Below are positions 1-13,118 of a stretch of 64,000 nt of DNA, one piece after another. How positions within the stretch are numbered: position 1 is the first letter of the stretch; the number at the start of each line of letters is the position of its first letter. This DNA is from Lobosporangium transversale. Lineage: Eukaryota; Mortierellomycota; Mortierellomycetes; Mortierellales; Mortierellaceae. Made by a program: the position numbers and the translations under genes. A model generated the notes under the pieces. The model did no database searches and was not told where the DNA came from. It saw only the letters and a program-made list of their open reading frames with translations. The stretch covers positions 1,138,501-1,202,500 of the forward strand of contig NW_019028982.1 of assembly GCF_002105155.1 (NCBI RefSeq), read 5' to 3'.

Positions 1-315
<315 letters not shown>

Positions 316-515
316 AAACGGTGGAAATGAGAATTGTTTTTTATTTATTTATTTTTGGCCTGTTGCTTGCTTATAGAGATAAAAAAAAAAAACAATATAA
401 AAGAAGACTATACAGCTCTACAATGACAACACAATGTACCAAACTCCATTCTCATATCCCTCGATGCATCTTTGGAAGAGGGGTTTCTCTTTTTTTTTAT
501 AGACATTTAAACCAT

Positions 516-2564
516 TTAAACACTTGGTACGAATACTCCGTGGAAGTTGTGTGGTGGGATCTTGCCTGCTGGCATCTCTGCCCTTGCAATCTCTTCCATG
601 GTCTGAGCATTAAGGACCAACATGAATCCCGAGCGGCGGCCACCGTCCAAGACAATCGATAATAGCACACCATCATCTTCCTCTGTAGCATTTGGGGTAG
701 GCACAAAGACGGGCTCCGAGGGCGTACACTTGTCTTCCATCCAGAACTTGGCAGCATTAGTTTGGTCACCATTCTTGATCTTGTCTAGATCTACTTTGAT
801 GAGGCGATCATAGATTAGGGTCCGGTTCAAGCCTGAGCGGTTGACACCATACGTATAGCGATAGTTGCGGAGATATCGGCTGGGATTGATAGAGGGTAAT
901 TCAAAGTTGATGGCTTCGTCCAGTTCAAAGTCTATAAGCGCAGGAACGGGTGTTGGCTGCTCACGAGGTGAAGCTGCAGAGAGTGACGCTTGCTTGGTCA
1001 CATCTTTGAGACGGTAGCGACGCAACTTGGCCTGCTGTGTGGGCTTGCCATGGGTCTCATTACGGAGGTTTTCAATGTAGTAATCGCCAATAACAGTATG
1101 ATCCTTATTGATTGTGAAAGAAAAGAAAAAGAATAAAGACGGAGAAGTAAGTAATAGGAACTGGAGAAACCGGCTATTTTTTTTTTTTTTTTTTTTTTAC
1201 CTTGTATGCAGCAATATCGAGGACAATGTCATCCCCATCATCAAATCCATTGATACTATGGAAGGCGTAAAAAGGATCACATTCAAATGTGGCCACATGT
1301 CGTCCCCGAAGGCGATCCACAACATAAAAGGAAGACTTGAGAGTGGGGTCATGAGCCTTGAAGGATTCCCAGGCATTACCATACCATAGAACGCTCATTC
1401 CCCATGCGGCGAAATCACACTGCCAATGTGCTACAACAACATAACGCTTGGTCATACAGAAGCTGTGTAGGTATGAAGGGCGAGGTGATTTAATTTCAGC
1501 TAGGATATCCAAATCAGGTTCGTGGGCCCTTCCTTTCATAGACTCTCGGATCTGGACGACTTTGTAGACAGAGGTTGGGCCAAAAGTTAACAAGACTGTA
1601 TAATGCTCGTTCGTATCGGGGTCCACGCATGGATGAGCTGGCGCCAAATTGCTGGCTTTGAGTGAATCATCGATGTCTCCGTAGGTGAATAGGCGGATGG
1701 GCTCTAATGTGACTGGATCAAGTTCCTGCAAGACATTACCATCCGTGTTCATGACGAAGTTACGGACATTTGAGTCGGTTTTGCCGTCATTGCTTTTGTG
1801 CCTCTTGGCTGGATCTTCTTTGAAGCCCGGGAAATTGATTGTAGGGATAACGGCGACGTTAGTGTCGGTGCCTGAGATTGGAGCTCCACCCAGGGTTGCA
1901 GTCTTGAATGTTGTGAAAAACTTTTGAAAGATGGTCTTGCAAGGATCACGTTGACAGAAGGTTACACCTGTCACTCTCTCGGCTTTTTTATATCGCTCTC
2001 GAAGATCATCCGAAGTGTTACGGGATCTATACGAGACTCGGCCACCTTTCTGAATCTCATATCTATGAACTGCAATGCAGACAAGCAAAAAATATTAATT
2101 TCAAAACCATCCTCCAAATAGACATGTATTTGGATTAGGACCTTTTGTCGAGAAATTTATTCTGCACATCGTTCAATGATCCGTGTAGATCCAAACACAG
2201 TTTGTCACAAAAAAGCTTACTTTGAGCAAGCCCATCAAACCAGTGCTGAATTTTGACATCTTTTCCAGACTCCGACTTAAGATCGTAAGAACTGGTTTTT
2301 TTTTTTTTTTTTTTTTTTGCAAAAGAGTATATTTATCAGCAATTCTGAATCTCTCTTTTACGTTTTGCGAAAGGCATCTCATTTGAATGATAAAATTATT
2401 TAAAATTACCCAGGTCCGGACCGATACAATGCACCCTCAAGCCAAGGTGGGATGGTTCCTTTGACGGTCAAGGAGACTGGTTCAAGGACTTCGGGAGCAT
2501 TATCGTAGCCCATAGAATATGGCCAAGGATTTCCAGGTAATGCGGTTTTTTCGGATGTAGACAT
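516..2564 (-). CDS. carotenoid cleavage oxygenase (RPE65/BCO family), 4 exons
   Basis: Exons read on the minus strand: 2564-2410, 2291-2221, 2069-1201 and 1103-516. Phases join exactly and give 560 aa, the usual size for the family. Visible family landmarks are LYRSGPG near the N terminus, HWFDGLA at the second exon, RYEIQKGGRVSYRSR after the next junction, and a C-terminal HNFHGVFVPS. Four histidines fit the non-haem iron ligands: in APAHPCVDP, YLHSFC, FYAFHS and NFHGVF. Members oxidatively split carotenoids or apocarotenoids. In Mucoromycota such enzymes start trisporoid mating-pheromone synthesis, but which bond this one cuts cannot be told from sequence. Two introns carry 21-23 nt homopolymers, one directly after the donor. 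The start ATG at 2564 is the only one giving the conserved N terminus. Confidence 0.9.
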
Positions 2565-4121
2565 TTTGAAGAGGATAACGGCGTGTGAAATAAACGGTGT
2601 GAGAATAATTACAATAAAAAAAAAAAAAAAGGAAAGATGGAAAAAGATGGTAAGGAAAGGAAAAAGGAAAACGGAGAAAAGGGAGAGGAAGAGAGTCGAA
2701 TGCAAAAGGAAGGAAGGAGAGCAATGGTAAGTGGAATAAGGGTTGTCTAATGAGTTGTTTCTATAAACATGTTCTGTGTACAGTGTATAAATATAAATGC
2801 GTGTATAATGTTTTTTTGCGCGTCTTTAACATCTTTAACAAAAGTGATTTGAGTAACCACACAAGCTGAGTAAACAAACAACAATGAACAAAGCTTGTCT
2901 TCAGTAAGCCAGAATGCATAAGGTTTACAAACTAGGGGAGATGCTCTGTTTTTTTCCTCCTTGTCTCCTCGGTATTTTCCTCAGCCAATGGGGAGGCACA
3001 GGACTTCGGCTCCGGCGGATGCTAAAAAAAAAAGGCAATAATACGCATCGACTTGATGATTTGCTAATACATTGTCTGATATGGTTGAACACTAGATTGG
3101 GTTACTTAATAGTTGTCTATAGGCTAATTGAGTTTACGATACAAGTAGCAATCGGAAAATATGTAAAAAAAAAAAAAAAAAAAAAGGGTAAATGTCACCA
3201 AAAGTCGCAAGCATTTCATCCGTATCATTCCTTTGGCATGACACCCTATTGAGGAATCATGCTCATAAGCGCCTCTCTCTTTTGCCTTTGTCTCAAGAGA
3301 AAAAGAGAGTTGGCGCATAAGAATGCACTCATGATGAGTTGAAGACTGTGTCCTTTTGATCCTCCTATTGTCTTTCTTTTCATCTTTCTTTGGACGTGCG
3401 CATGTTTGTGTAAAGATCCGTCCTTTCTTTTCTTTCTTTCTTACTTTTTGAACACATGTTGTGTGATACTGTCAGCTTGATTGCATGAAGAAAGTTTTCC
3501 CCCATGCGAGATGGCGTGTGGAAAAATAAAAAAATAAATAAAGTCAATACACATGCATGCATTATATATATATATATATATAAATATGTTTTCAATAGCA
3601 TAACTCAATTTGCATCCCAAAGATCTGTTAAAAAAAAAAAAAAAAAAAAAAAAAATTCACCACTACCACCATGTAAAGATTGAAGCATTCTTTAAGGAGG
3701 TGTTCACACTCTACGTACCGTTAATCTTAATGAGATGGGTATGTGGTGTGTATGAGTGAAAGGGTACTGAATTGGTCAGGGGTCCATTAGTACGAAACGT
3801 AAAGAGGTCATGGCGAGGCTATTTGCTGTTTGTCGTGACTGGCTCACTATCTTTATCCCTCCAGTAACTCTATCTTGTTTCGTTACACTTCGCGCATGCA
3901 TTGAACTTTTTTTTTTCTTGATTCAATATTACTTGTATATCTATACTGCACTACACAAAGATGGTGGGTATTCAAAACAAGTCAATCCAACTCTTCTCCT
4001 TCTCCTCGGACTTGTTTTAGTTGATCCCAGGATATATAAAGGCTTCTCCGTTTCTCACCTCTGCTTCCTTGTCTTTTCAATCGCTCTCCCTACTTTCTCC
4101 TTCTGCTTTTCTTTTCTCACC
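2565..4121. promoter_or_regulatory. divergent intergenic region with shared promoter
   Basis: About 1.56 kb lies between the start codons of the carotenoid oxygenase (-) and the EF-hand membrane protein (+). It holds no convincing gene. Visible are a poly(A) run at about 3163-3185, a TATATA stretch at about 3564-3582, a poly(A) run at about 3629-3655, pyrimidine-rich blocks and a TATA box near 4033. It probably contains both promoters. Confidence 0.5.
4033..4040 (+). promoter_or_regulatory. TATA box for the EF-hand membrane protein gene
   Basis: TATATAAA lies 82 bp upstream of the ATG at 4122, followed by a CT-rich tract, as is common in fungal core promoters. The assignment rests on position and motif only. 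Confidence 0.5.
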
Positions 4122-5777
4122 ATGGAGACAGCACAGCTTCCTCACTTCAAGCATGTCAATTGGGATGATCCTGAGCAAGCCTATCGCATGTACATTGCTT
4201 ATATCTCGCTGTTTTTCGACATTGCAGTGTTGGCATATCATTTCAGTACTCCGTACCATCCCAAGGTAAGTCATACCTCTGATTAATCCCAAACACTTTT
4301 TCGCGTATGAAACGACGTCTTTACTTACTGACGTTTCTTTTATTGGTCGATCTTCAAATCAAATCTAGTTCTATGTAAAGACAACGCGACGACGCATGTT
4401 ACGCCTTCACATTGTCAGCGGATGTCTTGAAAGTAAGTACCTCTTGGGCTTTATTTATTTATTTTTTTTTGGTTGAATAAGAGCACTAAATCAATTCATG
4501 TTGGGACACTGTCAATTCTTACGTTCACTTGTTCTAGTTATGGCCTGTATTGCTGGATTCTATGCAGAAGACCCAACCATGTATTCATACGCGGCTGCTA
4601 TCCTTTCTGTCATCTCACATGTACCTTCAACATTCTATCAGATCCCCACAGTCCTTGGCATCAAAGCCTTCTTGGTGCCATCTTTGTTCATGGTCACAGC
4701 CTTGCACGGATATTATGCTTTCAACTTGGCTCTGAATCCCACATCGTTCTATTACCTATTATCAACCTATTTGACTGTGCATATCTACGCTTGGTCCCGT
4801 GTCTTCTTCGCATTGTATTACCGCTTCAAGTTGTTTGAGAACCATCGCTTCTCTGCCTCTATGCTCACCAGTGGATTGTTGCTTGTGCCTTCTGTCATGG
4901 GTCTCTATGGTAACATGATGTTAGTCTGTGGTGTCCTCTTGACCGATATCGTACTTCGAATGACTACTAGCAGTGATTTTTGGGCTTCCTGGACCACCGA
5001 GCACCCACGCGAGTTTGCCTCAGCTCCTGAAAAGAAGGTAGTCCTCGAGGCCCTCATTGCAGCGGCTGAAGTCGCCAATGTAGTCGATAGCCTTTCCATT
5101 CAGGACACCAAGACTCGTTATGCTCAGATCTGCTCCAAGGTCATGTCTGCCAACGTCCGTAATGCTACCCCACGCTCCAAGGCCGAGACTGTCTTCCGTG
5201 CTATTGATGTTGATAAAAATAACGAGCTCAGCCTTCAAGAAGTCCGCGATTTCTTGTTGGCCTGCGGTATCTCCTCCCAAGCCCTGGAGTCCAGGCTGAT
5301 GCTCGAGTCCTTGTTTGGGGACCGAAAGGTGGCTACATTGGACGACTTTTGCAGCTGGTTCACCAAATACTGGATTCACTCCAACAGCGTTTCAGTGCAT
5401 CGCATGCCTAGTACCCCTCGTGGTCAGGCAAAGTTAGTCTTTGACATTTTGGACTCGGATGGTTCCGGATATCTTGATGTCCAAGAATTGGAGCACCTCT
5501 TGATCTCCTGGGGGTTGCCAGCTAACGAAGCTGCATCATACTTGGTTGTAAGTGACAATTCCTTTTTATATTTTAAAAGAATAACAAAAAGATCCTTTGT
5601 CTGAATCACTAAGACTGATTTTTTTTTTTTTTTTTTTAATATGGGAAATCTTAGGAACACGACAAGGACAGTTCCAATGGAATCGACTTTCAAGAGTTTT
5701 ATGGACAAATGAGTACTATCTGGCGGTTCGCCATTCAGTCCTTCATCGATGAAGGCAAGATTATTGTTGAGAACTAG
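4122..5777 (+). CDS. multi-pass membrane protein with C-terminal EF-hands
   Basis: Exons 4122-4265, 4369-4432, 4538-5547 and 5655-5777 join in phase to give 446 aa. The N-terminal half (about residues 20-225) has roughly six hydrophobic segments in a family I do not recognise. The C-terminal half is soluble and carries calcium-binding loops: DVDKNNELSLQE, then DSDGSGYLDVQE, and a third, HDKDSSNGIDFQE, reached only through the last intron. A region around GDRKVATLDDF may be a degenerate fourth hand. The layout suggests a membrane protein regulated by Ca2+ on the cytosolic side; substrate and compartment are unknown. An AATAAA signal follows at 5935. Confidence 0.82.
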
Positions 5778-5934
5778 GGAAACATCTTTGTCTCCATCCC
5801 CATCACTCCACCTTTCCCAACCTCCTACATGTATAGAACTATCCATTGTCCAGACAGGAAAAGGGCGTTTTGGCCATTGAGCTTGGCTCCCATTGTTCAT
5901 TTTCTATCATATATTTGTATCCATAATAAAATAT

Positions 5935-5940
5935 ACGCAT
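5935..5940 (+). terminator. polyadenylation signal AATAAA
   Basis: A canonical AATAAA lies 158 nt after the stop codon of the EF-hand membrane protein gene, in AT-rich sequence. This is a motif call only. Confidence 0.4.
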
Positions 5941-6182
5941 TACAGTTCGTATCTTGTGAAACCATAAGACATCCAGATCAACGAACTTTAGACGTCTTAA
6001 TTTTAGCACGTGACAGCCTTATACCTTCATTTGACAATCTTTTTTTAACATCCAATTGTGCTTATTCTTACATTCAAGACTCTTTTCTTTTCTCTTCTCT
6101 CTCTTTTTTTTTTTTAGCGTTTCTAAATTCGTACAGCTAACAATAAAATACACATTCAGTATTGCACCGTGGGCTCCTTGTC

Positions 6183-7403
6183 ATGACACAGGGCGAAGAT
6201 GGAGGTGTTAGCACAGGAGGAGGGGGAGAAGTAAGTGGTGGAGGAAATGGAGGTAGCATTAATACTACTGGCGGGGAAGGAGTATCACGCAGAGCAAGTG
6301 CCACCAGTAACAGCAATGGCAGCTTGATGAATCTCATTCGGGAACGCCAAAGTGCTGCTGGCAGCACTCAAATTCTGGACCTTTCATATTCTAATCTGGA
6401 AGCATTCCCATCAGAAATTGAATTCCTAAGAGATGTTCTTGAAAAGTATGTTCATTCTTTTTCTTATTCCTCTTATTCTCGTTCTCATCTTCACTCTCAC
6501 TCTCACTCTCACCCTCACTTTAATAATGGGTTTCAACCAAGTTTTAATTTGTTGTTTGAATCCAAAGAACTGACAAACGAAATGTAGTTGTCGATTGTGA
6601 AAATGGGACATGGTGTACGCTGGAATGTTTCATGGTGTTCAGTGAGGTCATCATTGACATATACACCTCTGATATGGAGCATGAACAGGTGAAAGAGCAA
6701 GGAAACAAACAAACAAACAAGCATACAAAAACCATCAATAATGGAATCAGAATAGAGACCAATTCTTTCGCTGTTACGCTATGAGGAGACACGAGAACAT
6801 TAGAGGCAAGACTGAAAGAAAGAGAAGTTGAGGTACAATCGCCCATCGGCACAGCCATTTCATATGCCTGGTTTGCTCCCAAGTTTAGACTTTATTTCTC
6901 TCAGTATCAGCCAGGGCCGAATATCTTATAGCTTTCCTCATCAAGTCTCCTCTGCAGTTTTAACTCTTATTATCAACGGATTCTAAGCGGATCGCTATTT
7001 AATCAACTTACAATGATCACTTCTTTGTCTCCTTAAAAAAATGCACACGTTGTGTCGACTGTACTAGGCTGACGATGAGCCATAATTCGATCAGGACACT
7101 ACCCCTGCAGCTCAATATGTTCAAGAGTCTTCGCTACCTCAATATTCGTGCCAACTCCATCAGGATTTTTCCAGCAGTGGTAAGCTTTCAGGAGACATCA
7201 GAGGCATCAGGAGACTAAAAATGCAGTGTCGTTCAACCTATCGTCTTTGTACTAAATCTTGTAATATTCTAATTACACGATGTATTGGTACTAGCTCTGT
7301 CAGATGATGAGTCTTGAGATATTGGATATGAGCCGCAACAAGATTACGAGATTTCCAGACACGTTCGGAAATCTGATGAACCTTCGAGTAAGCAGGTGTA
7401 TCG

Positions 7404-7448
<45 letters not shown>

Positions 7449-10400
7449 AAAAAGATTGCATAGGTGCTCATTATTTATATATTGCTTGCTTGGTGCGTGA
7501 CATAATCCTAGGTGCTGAGCATTTCCAAGAATCGAATTGAAACTATACCAACATATATTGGAGAAATGGAACAGCTACAGTATTTGAAAATAGAACAGAA
7601 CCCTATTGTTTTCCCCCCGCCAGAGATCGTCGAACTTCCTGATCAGGACATGAAAGGATGGCTCAATCAACTCAAGTCATATCTCATTTCTTATAAGAGT
7701 GCGTGTAATATCTTATTTTTAGTTTATTTATTACTACACTTCACTTTAGTATACCTAGAAATCTAAATTTCTTCTATTATGTCTTTCATCTAAACTAGTG
7801 GGGCATGAAAATCAATCAAGTCGCATCCCAATTGAAGAAGCAACCATTGCTACAGTACGAGAGAATAAGGTCACTGTACAGCAACGTGGCAGTAGGTCAG
7901 CTTCCTTGGATAGTCTAGCAATACCACCGGCTCGACGCCAGAGCGCGAATGAGGCAGCTCTGCGACTTAGTCTTCCAAGCAGCGCTGGACAGCACATTCC
8001 CGCTCCTCCAACAGACACTCTTTCACATAGACATGTACGGACCAATAGCCAGCATGCAGCTCATGGGGAAGATCATTATCGTTTTATCAGTCATTCAAGA
8101 GGGGTCTCTGGAGACTCGACTAGCTCATTTAACAGTAATGCATCGAATGATTGTGAGAGATATAGCGAAATTTATTTTCAGAGGCTGGCGTCATATCCTC
8201 AACCATCTCAGCCGTTATCAAATGAGCGATTGCGCTTAGTCGAGGCTGCTCGAGGGATATTATTTGCTCTTTCACAAATTTACAAGGCTGTCAAGCAGGT
8301 TGTAGGGTGCTTCACAGATGAAAAATTCAGTTTAATGTTCACACGTCTCCTTCAAGGCGCCAGCAGTGCTATGGCACAACTTATCCAGTCACTTGACCGT
8401 TTCGATAGTATGGCTCAAGTCGATGTACCTGATCAGACTATTTGCGCGGAGGTCATGCGGTGTTGCGAGTCTAATGTGGTGGCGTTCAGGAGACTTGTAC
8501 ATATGATTCAGATACAGCTCCGAAATATTGGTATAATGGCGGATATTAGGCTGGTCAGAAACTTGGTTTTGGTGCTCCATGGCGCACTTACCGAAATCCG
8601 CGTAGCTTGGGACTCGCTGTTTCCCCTCCTACAAAACCCTGGTGAGCTCAACGGAGAAATTATCGAATCAAATTATCAGGTGGTTAAAGAGCAGAACACA
8701 CAATTTCCACCTCACCAAATACCTCTGAGTAGTGGTCGTAACCAACTACAACAACAGCAGAACCATCAAGGCCAACGTCATTTCTCTAATAGTTTATCAG
8801 CAGTCCATCAGAATCACTCGTTTCAGGCCTCGCCAACTATACCCACTTCTTCAACATGGCTTCCTGTCCAAATCCCTCAGCGCAGTCAAAACATGTCGCG
8901 AGCTAGCAGCCACAACGGTCAATCGACCAATAACTTGCATCAAGAGGAAGAAGAAGATATTCAGTTTTTACAGACTGTTGAACACGCAATTGAGGCTGCT
9001 CGACGAGTAATCCAATGTTTGACAGAAACATGCATGACACGTGCTGATAACTTGGTGGTTAGTCCCCAGCAAAAGCCAACACGAAGAGCGCGGTCCGTCT
9101 CCGCATCACCTCCTAGAAGCGTTGGAAGCAGCGGAGATAGTAATAGTTCGAATGGCAAAGGCAGTTCGCAAGATCAGCAGGGCCAGGATTTACCTATGAG
9201 TCCATTACAACTTGCAGCAAACACAACCTCATCCAATTCTACATCTTCGGCACCAGCAGCAGGATCGTTAGCAAGCCAAAGTAACGCAGCCAATGGCAAG
9301 CCCGATACCAGTCTGATTAGATTACCGCTGTTTTCTGATTCGGATGCTGTTCCTTTTTCAAATAGTATGTGCATGACACTGCCAATAGACCAAAGTTCTT
9401 CTACTTCAAAAGAATTAGGAACATCATCGGGCATGCCAAATGGACAGGGTGAGGAAAGCAATGTAAGGAACGAGCGGCGAGCACGGTCACATTCCAAGGG
9501 CTCATCTAAAGCATCTGTCGATCCTGCCTTGCCCGCTATACCACAGGATGAGACCAGTGGAACTATTGCTCAGGCCTCGTCAACTTCAGTCCCTATTCCA
9601 ATGCCACAATATCAGCCAATCATGACAGCCAGATCAGCCAGTGTTTCAGGCTTGCCTTCCAACACTAACTCATTGCTGTCATCAAGCAGCGGCACTAATA
9701 TGATGGCGGCCTCATCATTGCCTTCACAGGGATTTGTTGGCGCTAGTTCGCCCTATTCGCATATGCCGCCTACACCTGGTATCTATCCCTCGACCTCGTC
9801 TTCACTTCTTTTCGGTACAGGAGGTGTTGTGAACTTGTCTACTTCTCATCCTTGGCGAGAGATGAAGGATTGTTTGCTACAAATGACAGAGATTATTAAG
9901 CGGCTTGATCTGGATCTTACAATGATTCGTACAGATGACCATTCTCAGTACAGCCATCAACAACATCACCATACGTATCAGCAACATGTACATCAAGGAT
10001 CATTCCCACCTCATGCACAGCCATATCATCAAAACCAAGGACCTCATCCTTATCAGCAAATCCAGGGATCTGGTTATCAACACGGTTTTGTACATATAGG
10101 GTCCAACTCTGATGAAATCAATATCCTTCGCAGACGGTTCGGCATGGGCATTAGCGATTTTGTGACATCTGTGGTGGCGATATCTACACTGGTCCGACAG
10201 CTCTCGACCTCCAACAGCAATAGCGGCAGCAGTGTTAACTCTTCAAGGATAGTTGCAGTCACATCGACATCAGCATCAGCCTCATCTTCATCAAATATTG
10301 TCTCTACTTCCCCTTCATCCACCAGAATGAGATCCGGCTCTTCATCAGTCGATGGGGGTACAATTGGGGCGAACGCCAACATGTCAGTTTCTGCAGTTTC

Positions 10401-10932
10401 TGCAGTTCCTGCAGCCTCAGCCTTAGCTTCTGTGAACATGGGTGTCTCAGATGGGTCATCAACCGCTGTCCCTTTAGTTTCTTCTGCGAATGCCTCCACA
10501 TCGTCCAATCTGATTTCTGCCTCCTCCTTCTCTGCATCTGGATCGAACATATTGACCTATCCAGATAAATCTGTACAACAGCAACAGCAACAGCAACAGA
10601 ATTACCGTCACCCTTCGAGATACCCGCAGCAGACGTCAAATCAACAACAACAGCAACAACAGCAACAGCAGCAACAGCAGCAACAACAGCAGCCTGAAAT
10701 CTTTTCACGACTTGTCATGACTAACGTTTCCAATTTGACAAAGATTACGAAAGAGCTCATAGTTCGAACGCCACGATCTTCATACCGTGAATACGTAGTT
10801 CCATCTTCCTCTGCTGGCGGAGGAGTGGTTGTGACAGGAACAGTGAACAGCAACAACAATGGTAGTTCTTATGGAGTTGCCTATATCCCTTCTGCACCGA
10901 TCGTTACTACACGTAAAGGAAGTTTGATATAA
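6183..10932 (+). CDS. SOG2-like leucine-rich-repeat scaffold of the RAM pathway
   Basis: Exons 6183-6445, 7095-7179, 7295-7387, 7512-7698 and 7799-10932 join in phase to give 1,253 aa. A Gly/Ser-rich leader is followed by leucine-rich repeats (about residues 65-200): ILDLSYSNLEAFPSEI, LRYLNIRANSIRIFP, LEILDMSRNKITRFP, LSISKNRIETIP. A conserved helical block at about 330-490 (LVEAARGILFALSQIYKAV, VVAFRRLVHMIQIQLRNIG) and later helices near 895, 985 and 1180 match the SOG2 family, here split by long Ser/Gln-rich inserts. Sog2 supports the NDR kinase Cbk1 in cell separation and polarised growth. Two CAG/CAA-coded polyGln runs occur near 10,575 and 10,643-10,692. The N-terminal start is the first ATG; upstream in-frame codons are non-ATG. 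The first intron is long (649 bp) and holds a CTCTCA repeat near 6,490. Confidence 0.82.
7405..7445. repeat. T30A11 fold-back homopolymer in SOG2 intron 3
   Basis: A run of about 30 T is immediately followed by 11 A, inside the intron 7388-7511. It is self-complementary and prone to slippage. Similar tracts sit at 11823-11855, 13080-13117 and 20479-20525. Confidence 0.85.
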
Positions 10933-10985
10933 AGATATTATTATTATTATAATTGGTATTTTTTTTGTCTGGCGATTGAATTTTA

Positions 10986-10991
10986 AATAAA
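10986..10991 (+). terminator. polyadenylation signal AATAAA after SOG2
   Basis: AATAAA lies 54 nt after the SOG2 stop, within the 256-bp gap before the ARV1 start. This is a motif call only. Confidence 0.4.
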
Positions 10992-11188
10992 TGAAAGTGT
11001 CCCCAAAGTACTTTGAAATTTTGAAAGGCAGTCCTTAAGAAATGGACCATCCATTCTTTAGTTCATTCTGGTATGCATTCATTCATTCATTCGTTCATTC
11101 ACACATCTTTTTGACATTGTTTCATTGTTTCATATAGGGGTTTTTAATATTCTTATTTTTATTTTTTGTTTATTAAGAAATATTTATA

Positions 11189-11824
11189 ATGCCAATATGT
11201 GTTGAGTGTGGGGCAGCAGTGTCTTCACTGTATACAGAATACAGTAAAGGCAACATCCGACTTACATACTGCGTAAGGAGTATAAAGAAGAACTGTCACC
11301 TATATGACTATCAATGTATTTAATGTTATTCATTTCAATCTGATTCTTTATTATTTTTATTATTTTTTTTATTTATTATTTTTAAAAAAGGAGCATTGCA
11401 AGAAACTAGCGGATAAATATGTGGAGCATGACTTTGTAATCATTTTTGTCGACATGGTCCTGCACAAGAAGCCTGTATATCGACACTTGTTATTCAATCG
11501 GTTACCATATCGCGATCTGGGAATCGATGTAAGAAATAAAAAAAAAAAATGCAATTTTTTTTTATTTTTTTGCTTGCGGAGCAAATTCCACGAGATATCA
11601 AGTTCAGAAAAAAAAATAAAAATAAAAATAAAAAAGTAAAGAAAAGAAAAGAAAACTAACTAAAGGGCTTCTTTTATCATTATTATTTTTATTTCCATTT
11701 TCATTTTTCTGTGCGTATGTGTGGGGTTTGTATATCTTTTTAATAGCCAAATGTGTTCAAACTGGGAGTATTATTGATCTTATTCGATGTTTGTAAGTTA
11801 CTAACAGTGAATCGGATATCCATT

Positions 11825-11855
<31 letters not shown>

Positions 11856-12853
11856 TGTCTCTTAAGAAGAAAGGAAGAAAGAAAAAAGGAATACTAACTC
11901 TTATATATATATATAAAGATATCAAGTGGTTTAGACTGGAGCAAGAAGCGGTTGTAGTAGATGCCGACTTTGCACAGCACGCTTTAGTGTTTCAATATCT
12001 ATATATCTTATTCCTTTGTATCATAGGTAAAGGTGAAAATGTGAAAAAAGAAAAAAAAAACAAACAACAACAGCCAACGCATTTTCATTCAGAGTTCGAA
12101 TGAGTGCATTTGGATATAATGCTTTGATGGGGGTTTGTTTAACAAAAATTATGTTGGTTACATTGTTTAGAGTTCCTTTCATTTCACTTTGGTGTACGCT
12201 TAATTGTCAGTCTATGCTATGGTGGACGTTATGCTATCCTCAAGTAAGCCAGCTAATCATACCTTCTCTCTTAGAGCATCAAAGTGCCTGTCATTCAAAC
12301 ATCCTTGATACATGTATGGAATGCATATTTATGTTGTTTTGTCTTATTTCCTTATCTTCTTCCTGCTATCACTATCCATTAGATACAACTACATCACTAC
12401 AGCACTTATCATCTCGAGCTTTGGCAAGATGCTGTTAATCCTAATGGTCATTTGGGACTACACAGAATTGGAGCATTCTTGGCATCTAGTCAACTTTATC
12501 GTCTTTACATCGAACATCGAGGCTCTCTCAGGTATTGTTTATCAACTCCTTCATCTCTCGACTTTATCGATCTATCTATTTATCTATCTATCTATCTGTC
12601 TATCTATAACAAAAGAAAAAAAAAAAAAAAAAAAAAAAAGTCGCAAAAGCATTTAAAAGGATTTTATTTTTATTAATCCTTGTTATTTTTTAACCGATAT
12701 AAACTAGTTTTCCTAGATACAGGGTACTTGCAGACAACACTAGTAATTGTCTTTGGGATCGCTTGCAGAATCTTGATGCAGATAGTCTTTACAAACATTA
12801 CTGGCGATTCTGATCTCGTTGCCATAGCAAGCATGTAATCTCTAACTTTTTTA

Positions 12854-12887
<34 letters not shown>

Positions 12888-12926
12888 TTTCGTCTTTACA
12901 GAATGTTGAATCATCTTTTATATTAA
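11189..12926 (+). CDS. ARV1: ARV1-family ER lipid/sterol homeostasis protein, 8 exons
   Basis: Exons 11189-11272, 11391-11528, 11747-11792, 11919-12026, 12171-12243, 12383-12531, 12717-12834 and 12902-12926 keep phase and give 246 aa. The N-terminal ARV1 homology domain is clear: MPICVECG, SLYTEYSKGNIRLTYC, then HCKKLADKYVEHDFVIIF, with the CxxC-(n)-CxxC zinc-ribbon cysteines, followed by KPVYRHLLFNRL. Hydrophobic segments follow (FKLGVLLILFDV, LYILFLCII, ITTALIISSFGKMLLILMV, YLQTTLVIVFGIACRILMQ), with TSNIEALS between. Arv1 acts in the ER in sterol distribution and GPI and sphingolipid precursor handling. Exon 5 is least certain: an alternative using 12095-12132 plus a 40-bp intron was rejected. 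The terminal exon is only 8 codons including the stop and is also tentative. Confidence 0.9.
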
Positions 12927-13078
12927 ACTCATGACAGACAATGACATATTACGAAGAGCTGCTCTAACCCTTTATTCTTTTATGGAGAGTATGTATTTCC
13001 TGCCGTCTTTACACAAAAGTATCCCTTTTCTTTTTGTGATTCGATACTTGAAAATGATGTGAATATAAAGGATACTAC

Positions 13079-13118
<40 letters not shown>

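Noticed and set aside
10077-10859. Antisense frames opposite SOG2 with long Leu, Val or Cys runs
   Set aside because: Complement of CAG/CAA and Ser codon repeats; no family sequence.
12095-12172. Alternative ARV1 exon 12095-12132 followed by a 40-bp intron
   Set aside because: The intron would be much shorter than the others and the added residues do not fit the family. Joining 12026 directly to 12171 keeps phase and gives a continuous membrane segment.
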